From: an uncultured Flavobacterium sp.
GTDB lineage: Bacteria > Bacteroidota > Bacteroidia > Flavobacteriales > Flavobacteriaceae
DNA length: 5,039 bases
NCBI RefSeq assembly: GCF_946482535.1
Contig: NZ_CAMLRU010000185.1
Coordinates: 1 to 5,039 of the forward strand
Direction: 5' to 3'
Position numbers and translations under genes: made by a program. The notes below the pieces were generated by a model. That model saw only the letters and a program-made list of their open reading frames with translations, was not told the origin of the DNA and did no database searches. Positions 1-5,039 of the stretch are shown piece by piece; the stretch's first letter is position 1; every line of letters begins with the position of its first letter.

Positions 1-417
1 GGTGTACCCATTACTTTTAAAAGCCTCGTATAAGTAATAAGATGGGGCAATATTGATGTATGCGTGATTAAAAATTAAATTGGAAAAAAACTTGGTCCTG
101 ACAATCCTGCTCGGTAAATCTCCACCGTGTAATTTAGGGATGTATTTAACGTTTAAAATCCTGCATAGTTGTGAAATAATAAAAGCATACCAGAAATTTT
201 TTGTACTGTAAGTATCAATTAAAACATAGTCTACTTTTTTGGCATATTTAAAAGTCATATACACCATTTCCAACATTCTCATAAACTTACTCTTCTTGGA
301 AGAAGCATAGTATACAGTGAATCCTTCGGCTTCGAGAAAAGAACCCAACGTTTCTATGGAAGTTGAAGTATATCCGTGGTCAGACAGCTTATTTCCTATG
401 TAAAGAAGTTTATTCAT
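1..417 (-). CDS. Glycosyltransferase, GT4-like, N-terminal part (runs off left edge)
   Basis: The frame begins MNKLLYIGNKLSDHGY at base 417 and stays open for 139 codons to base 1, so only the N-terminal (acceptor-side) Rossmann domain of a GT-B fold enzyme is present. Visible hallmarks are a first beta strand (LLYIGN, residues 4-9) followed by a His-Gly-Tyr loop and a helix, a buried strand VDYVLIDTY (about 62-70), and the segment IPKLHGGDLPSR (about 93-104), which resembles the HGGD-type loop common in GT4 polysaccharide glycosyltransferases. The strand YINIAPS (120-126) is the usual 'appears on the surface' strand before the interdomain linker. The donor-binding domain with its E-x7-E motif would lie beyond the edge. 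Its start overlaps the stop of the upstream membrane-protein gene by 8 bases, so it is probably the next gene of the same operon. It likely adds one sugar to a lipid-linked oligosaccharide in the cytoplasm. Donor and acceptor are unknown. The family call is good, but the GT4 subgroup is uncertain without the C-terminal half. Confidence 0.85.
   Translation of the reverse strand, partial: MNKLLYIGNKLSDHGYTSTSIETLGSFLEAEGFTVYYASSKKSKFMRMLEMVYMTFKYAKKVDYVLIDTYSTKNFWYAFIISQLCRILNVKYIPKLHGGDLPSRIVRTKFFSNLIFNHAYINIAPSYYLYEAFKSNGYT
410..417 (-). other. 8-base stop/start overlap between Wzy-like gene and next GT4 gene
   Basis: On the minus strand ATGAATAA contains the start of the downstream glycosyltransferase and, in another frame, the last codons (GAA TAA) of the membrane-protein gene. 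Translation of the downstream gene is therefore probably coupled to that of the polymerase. The start is well supported because MNKLLYIGN gives a normal first beta strand and no other in-frame ATG lies closer than the Met-rich segment near residues 46-53. Confidence 0.75.
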
Positions 418-1729
418 CCATATAAACTTTTAATAGCGACAACGAATATACAAAAGCCGGTGCAGCAATCCTCATCGCGGCATGATTTATTGTCAGCAAC
501 CAAAATACTAAAAAACAAAACATATAAATGTGTTGTTTGTTGTCGAGATACAAAAAAATAGGGGTTAAAAAAACAATCATTAGTGCCAAAATCCCCAAAG
601 TACCGTGCTCCGCAAAGGTTCTGGACACTTCATTGTGGGAAGTAATAATTTCACCTCCGGTTTTTTCTTCCCTAATTTCTAATCCTTTGGCTACACCAAT
701 CCCAAAAACCGGACTGTCTAAAAAAGCATCTATTTCACTATCTAAAATTTCCTCTCTTCCGGTAAACTGACTTTCTTTTACTTTTCCCGTGGCATCTTGG
801 TTGGCGTATCTTTTATCAATCAAACCACCGGTTTGGTTCGAAGTGTAAACCCAAGTAAAAGCAAAGCCCAATAAAAATAAAATCAGTAAGATATTGAGTT
901 TGTATTTGCCCTCGCCTTTAGTGTTCTTATATAAAAAGAAGATTAAAATCAAAATCATCAACAAACCGGTAATCATGCCTCCTCTGGAAAAAGTAACCAA
1001 ACCTCGGTAACTGATGTTGAAAATGATAATCAAATTCAGGGCGAACATTAGTTTGGTTTTTGATTCTAATACCAATCGGGAGAAGAAAATAAACATCCCT
1101 ATCCCAAGCAATGTCGCTACTTGATTAGGACCAAATCCGCCCGAAGTTTCCAAATTTGAACCCGTACTGGTCAAAATCGTTTTGAGTTCCGGAGTGTACA
1201 ATATCAAATACATGGTCGTGGCAATAATGGGCAATCCCATGGCCAATAAGATATTATTGAGTTGCGAAAACAAAATCTTTCGGTTGTAATTATATATGGC
1301 TGCTACTCCTAAACAAGCCGGTCCGGAAATGTTAAAGGCCAGTGAGGTTCGAAGGTCTGATTTCAAATTCAGCGTTTCGGTTGCTACTATAATTCCGGGA
1401 AACAACAAGAGCAAATAAATCCAGAACGGTATGGCATTTTTGGAGAATCCACTGTAATACATGCCCAAAAACAAAAACGCCATGACGCCGTATTTGGAAA
1501 ACTCATAAAGAATATTTCCGCCGGTCATCCTGAGGAAAACTTCACTCCCAACCAGATAAGCCGAAACATAAAGCACTTCGTTATTTCTATTGCCGTTCTT
1601 GATGACAAAATAAACGCCTAATATCAGAATCGATAAGCCGTAAACCTTTGAAAACTGTTGAAAGTTATAAATCAAAGCCCCTATCAAAACGTGGACTAAA
1701 ACTAATAGTATGTAATTTTTGTCTTTCAT
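410..1729 (-). CDS. O-antigen polymerase / ligase family membrane protein (Wzy-like)
   Basis: A 439-residue, strongly hydrophobic protein with roughly 12 predicted membrane segments (for example about 7-22, 29-45, 80-95, 101-117, 158-178, 203-219, 250-268, 278-296, 378-395, 400-415). A large hydrophilic loop at about 297-372 precedes the last few segments. This topology, with the big loop late in the chain, is typical of the Wzy_C / O-antigen ligase superfamily. Family-like motifs include GGFGPNQVATLLG (197-209), FSRGG (247-251), GREEILDSEIDAF...DSPVFGIG (324-345) and TSHNEVSRTFAEHGTLG (363-379), where His365 and Arg249 are candidates for the conserved functional residues. In context, surrounded by glycosyltransferases, it most likely polymerises undecaprenyl-linked repeat units at the periplasmic face of the inner membrane. 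A ligase that transfers polymer to lipid A core is the alternative, because sequence alone does not separate the two. It begins 4 bases after the upstream gene stops, and its own stop is overlapped by the next gene. No specific gene symbol is justified. Confidence 0.9.
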   Translation of the reverse strand: MKDKNYILLVLVHVLIGALIYNFQQFSKVYGLSILILGVYFVIKNGNRNNEVLYVSAYLVGSEVFLRMTGGNILYEFSKYGVMAFLFLGMYYSGFSKNAIPFWIYLLLLFPGIIVATETLNLKSDLRTSLAFNISGPACLGVAAIYNYNRKILFSQLNNILLAMGLPIIATTMYLILYTPELKTILTSTGSNLETSGGFGPNQVATLLGIGMFIFFSRLVLESKTKLMFALNLIIIFNISYRGLVTFSRGGMITGLLMILILIFFLYKNTKGEGKYKLNILLILFLLGFAFTWVYTSNQTGGLIDKRYANQDATGKVKESQFTGREEILDSEIDAFLDSPVFGIGVAKGLEIREEKTGGEIITSHNEVSRTFAEHGTLGILALMIVFLTPIFLYLDNKQHIYMFCFLVFWLLTINHAAMRIAAPAFVYSLSLLKVYMDE

Positions 1730-1733
1730 AGTT

Positions 1734-2807
1734 TTACAACCCTTTAATCCAGGTTAAGTATTTGGTCATGACACCTTCTTCGGAATGATTTTCAAGTATG
1801 GTTTGGTGCAAAGCCTTTCCCAATTGCGCTCGTAATTCGGGGTTTGTAACCAATTTTACTAAGTTTTCATAAAAAGCTGCTGCTTCATTGGTACCTACAA
1901 TAAATCCGTTCTCATCATTTTTGATAATCAACGGAATTTCACCGACATTGGTGGAAACCACCGGTTTTTTATACAATCCGTATTCAATCAAAGCCACCGG
2001 TAATCCTTCAGATTTTGATGTCAGTATAGCAATATCTGTTTGATTGATAATCGGCACAACATCATTTTTAGATCCGTAAATAAAGACCGTATCTTGTAAC
2101 CCTTTGCTCACAATCAAGGCAGCAATTTGTCTCGAATAATCATCTTCAAAATCCTTACCTACCAAATGGAAAGTCCAATCCGGATGAGATGCCTTTAGCA
2201 ATTCGGCAACCTCAAGCAATAAAAAATGGTTTTTTTGGTCTCTTAAATTAGCCAAACACAAAATGCGTTTGCCATCAATCCCTTTCAAGATTGTTTCCGC
2301 TTTTACCGATGACACCTCATTAGTAAAGTTAGGCAAATAAACTACTTTTTGGCAATGCAATGTCTTTTCGGCCCAGTTTTTAAGTTTGAAATTGACCACA
2401 ATAATGCCTTTAAAGAAAAACGAAGCCAATTGGAGTACTAAAGTTTTTTGGGTACTGATAAATTCACTCAAACCGTTATGGTCATGCCAAATGATTTGAA
2501 TTTTAGGATAAATGATTTTGACCAATAAAGCGATAAAATAGGAACTGCTGTGTGGCTGCAGAAAGTCGACTTTATGGGTTTTGCAATATTTTTTTAGTCG
2601 AAAAGCCGCTGCGAAATCAAGAGTTTTGGTCTTTTTCAAAAAAAGATAGGAAACCGAATCTTCCAACTGACCTTTCAAATGTCCTTCCGCTCTGGTAGCC
2701 ACCAAACCCGAAAAATCAATCCTCTTAGAAAGCGCATTGGCGTAGTTGACGGCCATTTTTTCGGCACCGCCAACTTCTAAAGAGTCTATGATTTGAACTA
2801 TTCTCAT
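1734..2807 (-). CDS. Glycosyltransferase family 4 (GT-B fold), full length
   Basis: A complete 357-residue GT4-type enzyme of normal family length. The N-terminal domain starts MRIVQIIDSLEVGGAEKMA; the Gly-Gly-Ala-Glu loop (13-16) is a classic GT4 signature at the acceptor/donor cleft. WHDHNG (107-112) corresponds to the common 'H-x-H' or 'HG' loop, and VVYLPNF (155-161) is the strand that ends the N-terminal domain. The C-terminal donor-binding domain begins near 180 with ILCLANLRDQKNH (182-194), where Arg189/Lys192 lie in the region that normally contacts the donor phosphates. It then carries the E-x7-E motif SEGLPVALIE (266-275; Glu267 and Glu275), followed by KPVVSTNVGEIPLII (281-295). 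No signal peptide or membrane span is seen, so it is expected to be cytosolic or peripheral to the inner membrane. The ATG overlaps the stop of the preceding GT4 gene as ATGA, implying translational coupling. Expected to transfer a sugar with retention of configuration, as GT4 enzymes do; which sugar is unknown. Confidence 0.93.
   Translation of the reverse strand: MRIVQIIDSLEVGGAEKMAVNYANALSKRIDFSGLVATRAEGHLKGQLEDSVSYLFLKKTKTLDFAAAFRLKKYCKTHKVDFLQPHSSSYFIALLVKIIYPKIQIIWHDHNGLSEFISTQKTLVLQLASFFFKGIIVVNFKLKNWAEKTLHCQKVVYLPNFTNEVSSVKAETILKGIDGKRILCLANLRDQKNHFLLLEVAELLKASHPDWTFHLVGKDFEDDYSRQIAALIVSKGLQDTVFIYGSKNDVVPIINQTDIAILTSKSEGLPVALIEYGLYKKPVVSTNVGEIPLIIKNDENGFIVGTNEAAAFYENLVKLVTNPELRAQLGKALHQTILENHSEEGVMTKYLTWIKGL
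2804..2807 (-). other. ATGA stop/start overlap between two GT4 genes
   Basis: The TGA stop of the upstream GT4 gene and the ATG of the downstream GT4 gene share bases as ATGA. This is the standard arrangement for termination-reinitiation coupling. The sequence just upstream (CTTTTGCAACC) has no Shine-Dalgarno-like stretch, so coupling rather than independent initiation is plausible; this is inference. Confidence 0.75.
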
Positions 2808-3922
2808 GGTTGCAAAAGCTGTTTAATTTCGTTTTCAAAAACATCTAAAGTATACTGTCTAGACCATTGAATGGCATGATTCACTTGCTCTTGATAGCGC
2901 TTTTCATCCTTTATTATTGATTCTATTTGGTTGACATCCTTGTCCAATTGCAGGTCTAATAATAATCCGCGTTGACCATTATCCAACATATTAGGCACGC
3001 AGGAAACTCGAGAAGCAATAGGCAAACAACCCCAAAACATGCCTTCTGCCAAGACTTTCGGCCAACCTTCGCTCAAGGAAGGTAAAACTACAAAATGATT
3101 TTCGATATAAGCTTTTTTAACCGTTTCCTGATTCTGATTGCCTTGCAAACTGATAACATTTTCAAGGCTATTCGTATTGATATAATCTTCCAAACTTTTC
3201 CGCTCTGCGCCTTCGCCAAAAACTGTCAGCGAAACGTTATGCCCTTTATGATGAAGTTGTTCTACCAATTGAATGGCATACAAAGGTTGCTTTCCGTTGG
3301 ACAAAGTGCCGACAAAAACAAAAGAAATCTTTTCGGTTAAAACCCTCGGACTAACCGCGGTTTTATCACTCTCAAAATAACTCGCGGTGAAAAACGGCTT
3401 AATATTTTTAGTACTGTTATCCCATTCGCCATAAACCAAAACCTGCATGTTTTTGGTCAAAAAGGTATTGCTCAAAATCCATTTTTGTATGCGATAACTC
3501 AGCGGTTGTTTGGCTTTTAAATCCCAATTTCCGGCATATTTAGCGGTTTTGGGTTTACCGGGAAATAAAATTTGCACCAAGCAACCCAATAAACCCATAT
3601 TGCCCGGACAGCGCAAATGAATGTGATCGGCTTGTTGCATGGCTTTGTAGATTTCAAAAACCATTTTGGGCAATTTGAACACGGCTTGTAGTGCCGATTT
3701 TAAAGACAAAAAATTATATGCCGCTACCTTTCTGAAATCAATGTTTTTATGGTTATAATCAATCTCAATGGCCGTTTTGGCTTGTAAGTCCAAGGGCGCA
3801 ACCACAATGATTTTATCAACATACTTTGCCCAAATATTCATCTCTCTCACATAAGGCGAATACGCATAATAGGCATCATTTTGAAAGCCGTGAGGAACAT
3901 GTGTGATGAGGCAAAAGGTCAT
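2804..3922 (-). CDS. Glycosyltransferase family 4-like (GT-B fold), full length
   Basis: A complete 372-residue protein. The N-terminal domain begins MTFCLITHVPHGFQNDAYYA and lacks the Gly-Gly-x-E loop of its neighbour; instead it has a GFQNDAYYAYSPYVREM region (12-28), strand KIIVVAPL (37-44), HIHLRCPGNMGLLG (100-113) and KTAKYAGNW (125-133). The C-terminal domain is clearer: SFVFVGTLSNGKQP (200-213) with Lys211 at the usual phosphate-binding position, LTVFGEG (232-238), and the E-x7-E motif SEGWPKVLAE (284-293; Glu285 and Glu293), followed by GCLPIASRVSCVPNML (298-313). These support a GT4 glycosyltransferase acting in the cytoplasm on a lipid-linked acceptor. The N-terminal divergence suggests an acceptor different from that of the neighbouring GT4 enzyme, which is inference. 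It starts 6 bases after the GT2 gene ends, and its TGA stop is shared with the next ATG. The start is the first Met of the frame downstream of the preceding stop and gives a normal beta-strand N-terminus. Confidence 0.9.
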   Translation of the reverse strand: MTFCLITHVPHGFQNDAYYAYSPYVREMNIWAKYVDKIIVVAPLDLQAKTAIEIDYNHKNIDFRKVAAYNFLSLKSALQAVFKLPKMVFEIYKAMQQADHIHLRCPGNMGLLGCLVQILFPGKPKTAKYAGNWDLKAKQPLSYRIQKWILSNTFLTKNMQVLVYGEWDNSTKNIKPFFTASYFESDKTAVSPRVLTEKISFVFVGTLSNGKQPLYAIQLVEQLHHKGHNVSLTVFGEGAERKSLEDYINTNSLENVISLQGNQNQETVKKAYIENHFVVLPSLSEGWPKVLAEGMFWGCLPIASRVSCVPNMLDNGQRGLLLDLQLDKDVNQIESIIKDEKRYQEQVNHAIQWSRQYTLDVFENEIKQLLQP

Positions 3923-3928
3923 GCTGAT

Positions 3929-4939
3929 TTAAGATTCTGTTTTGGGTTGGTCAAATAACAAACGTACCAAACCCGCGGTTCTTCCCAAAGATTCGGTAAA
4001 CGCTTCCCAACGTTTGTTAGTGGTAAAGATATTGCTAAATCTGATGAATATCAACACTAATGAAATGGCGGTCCATTTCAACTTGGCTTTCAACGAAGGG
4101 TTCGGGTATTTTACCCGCCACACAAACCAACCGTTTCTGGTAACCATTTTACCGTATTGGTATTTGTTAGGTCTACCCGCTTGGTCGTGATAATGTGATA
4201 ATTGGGCTTGGGTAGCTATCACATTTTTGCCCAATTTTTGAGCCTTGATACTAAAATCGGCATCTTCATACAAACCGTATCCTTCAAAATAATGCGAGAA
4301 CTTAACGGTATCAAAAACAATTTTTCTGAACGAAAACGACATCCCGATTAACAAATCCACTTCATAAATTTTGCCCGTTAAAGGAAAACCGCAAGTCCTG
4401 CCGTGTGAGTACTCAGGCATGCATCCCGGACCTAAATCCGACTGCAAACCCAAATAATTTCTCAAAATATTTCTGGAACCTTCCGGATAAACGTAGCCTT
4501 CTAATTCGTAAAACTTATATTTACTATAGTGCTTATTCGGTTCCTTTTTTATCCATCGGTTTTCATTGATGGCTATTCCGGCGACACCTGTTATGGATTC
4601 ATCACTTTGATAGGCTTTGATAATTTCCTCAAAATAGTTGGGTTCCAAAACCGTATCATCATCCAAAAAACATACTACTTCAGTCGCTGATGACACTTTG
4701 GAAACTCCAAAATTGCGCTGCTTGGTCAAACCTCGATGTTCGTTGCTTACCAAAAAATAAGTCAGATTTTGAAAACTATTGGCCTCAATCATGGCTTTGG
4801 TTTCCTCATTCACAGAACCGTCAACAATCAGAATCTCATTGGGATAAAGTGTTTGTGCCTTTACCGAAGTCAGTAACTTCAACAAAGGATTGGGTCGCAT
4901 ATACGTACAAACAATCAGCGTAAAATTCATCCTATTCAT
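3929..4939 (-). CDS. Glycosyltransferase family 2 (GT-A fold), full length
   Basis: A 336-residue inverting-type GT2 enzyme. The N-terminus NFTLIVCTYMRPNPLLKLL (5-23) is the standard GT2 opening. ILIVDGS (36-42) supplies the nucleotide-binding Asp40, and HRGLTKQRNFGV (68-79) is the typical 'G-x-x-x-x-R-N' helix. VVCFLDDDTVLEPNYFEEI (88-106) contains the DxD metal/donor motif (Asp93-95). GYGLYEDADFSIKAQKLG (220-237) supplies the E-D pair, with Glu225/Asp226 as candidates for the catalytic base. Residues 180-200 form a longer loop before the conserved hydrophobic segment IGMSFSFRK (198-206). A short hydrophobic stretch near 288-303 (KWTAISLVLIFIRFSN) is probably an amphipathic membrane-associating helix or a single weak membrane segment. 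Two starts are possible: base 4939 (MNRMNFTL) overlaps the upstream stop by 8 bases, while base 4930 (MNFTL) places the beta strand directly at the N-terminus as in many relatives. I favour neither strongly. The sugar transferred cannot be deduced. Confidence 0.93.
   Translation of the reverse strand: MNRMNFTLIVCTYMRPNPLLKLLTSVKAQTLYPNEILIVDGSVNEETKAMIEANSFQNLTYFLVSNEHRGLTKQRNFGVSKVSSATEVVCFLDDDTVLEPNYFEEIIKAYQSDESITGVAGIAINENRWIKKEPNKHYSKYKFYELEGYVYPEGSRNILRNYLGLQSDLGPGCMPEYSHGRTCGFPLTGKIYEVDLLIGMSFSFRKIVFDTVKFSHYFEGYGLYEDADFSIKAQKLGKNVIATQAQLSHYHDQAGRPNKYQYGKMVTRNGWFVWRVKYPNPSLKAKLKWTAISLVLIFIRFSNIFTTNKRWEAFTESLGRTAGLVRLLFDQPKTES
4932..4939 (-). other. Gene junction: stop of partial gene with alternative GT2 starts
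   Basis: On the minus strand the bases read ATGAATAG followed by GATG. The first ATG (4939) lies in another frame inside the last codons of the upstream gene and gives an 8-base overlap. The second ATG (4930) lies one base after the TAG. Both are in frame with the GT2 gene. Either arrangement is compatible with ribosomes that terminate here re-initiating on the next gene. No purine-rich Shine-Dalgarno is obvious upstream. Confidence 0.6.
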
Positions 4940-5039
4940 TCTTTAATTTAGTGGCCCAAAAAACACTGGTGTCCCATTTTTTTCTGAACAATTTGATGTA
5001 ACCCAAAGGATTTCGGAAAAAACTTTTATCGATATTCTT
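4932..5039 (-). CDS. C-terminal end of an unidentified protein (runs off right edge)
   Basis: An open frame enters from the right edge and ends with TAG at 4934-4932. It encodes 35 residues, starting KNIDKSFFRNPLGYIKLF and finishing FWATKLKNE. It is too short to name. The composition is basic and aromatic (Lys, Phe, Trp), with no membrane span. Three points suggest it is the real end of a gene: the frame is open over its full visible length, its stop lies exactly at the start of the GT2 gene, as at the other junctions here, and its codon choice matches its neighbours. By position it probably belongs to the same polysaccharide operon and could be another glycosyltransferase or a sugar-modifying enzyme, but nothing visible decides this. 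Confidence 0.7.
   Translation of the reverse strand, partial: KNIDKSFFRNPLGYIKLFRKKWDTSVFWATKLKNE

Noticed and set aside
376..770. Two plus-strand open frames (376-561 and 528-770) opposite the 3' end of the Wzy-like gene and the start of the next glycosyltransferase
   Set aside because: They are short and overlap each other, and their translations have no recognisable domain. They lie antisense to strongly supported genes, so they are chance open frames.
825..839. Small imperfect palindrome (AAACC ACC GGTTT) that could be a hairpin
   Set aside because: It lies inside the coding sequence of the Wzy-like gene, has only a 5-base stem and a 3-base loop, and has no T-run; it is not a terminator.
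1730..1733. Search for promoters or terminators in the spacers at 1730-1733 and 3923-3928
   Set aside because: The spacers are only 4 and 6 bases long, too short for either element. No Bacteroidota-type -7 box (TAnnTTTG) stood out upstream of the starts.
2221..2245. Runs of A/T (homopolymer tracts) within the glycosyltransferase genes as possible phase-variation sites
   Set aside because: The tracts are 5-7 bases long, common in AT-rich coding DNA, and all reading frames are intact. There is no evidence of slippage-based switching.
3095..3340. Plus-strand open frame of 81 codons inside the GT4 gene at 2804-3922
   Set aside because: It is antisense to a well-supported glycosyltransferase domain and shows no motif; its length is expected by chance in the complementary strand.
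3942..4190. Plus-strand open frame of 82 codons (and another at 4690-4923) opposite the GT2 gene
   Set aside because: Both are antisense to a gene with intact GT2 motifs, and their translations are unstructured with no family resemblance.

Overview
The window is a compact block of surface-polysaccharide biosynthesis genes, all on the minus strand. The DNA is AT-rich, no convincing Shine-Dalgarno sequence precedes any of the starts, and the protein style (K/N/I-rich) resembles Flavobacterium-type Bacteroidota. That taxonomic call is inference from composition and protein flavour, with no marker gene to support it.

Reading in the direction of transcription (right to left), the window holds: the last 35 codons of an unidentified gene (4932-5039); a family 2 glycosyltransferase (3929-4939, or from 4930); a GT4-type glycosyltransferase (2804-3922); a second GT4-type glycosyltransferase (1734-2807); a multi-pass membrane protein of the Wzy polymerase / O-antigen ligase superfamily (410-1729); and the first 139 codons of a third GT4-type glycosyltransferase, cut by the left edge (1-417). 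Coding density is essentially complete. Junctions are an 8-base overlap or 1-base gap (depending on the start chosen), a 6-base gap, a 4-base ATGA overlap, a 4-base gap and an 8-base overlap. There is no room for a promoter or terminator, so the six genes are very probably one transcript that begins and ends outside the window.

The likely joint function is assembly of an oligosaccharide repeat unit on a lipid carrier at the cytoplasmic face of the inner membrane by the successive glycosyltransferases. After flipping by a Wzx-type protein (not in the window), the integral membrane protein would polymerise the units at the periplasmic face. The product could be an O-antigen, capsule or exopolysaccharide; sugar identities and linkages cannot be read from the sequence. 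No RNA genes, mobile elements, CRISPR arrays or convincing repeats were seen. I found no evidence for a novel system: this is a recognisable but strain-variable type of locus.
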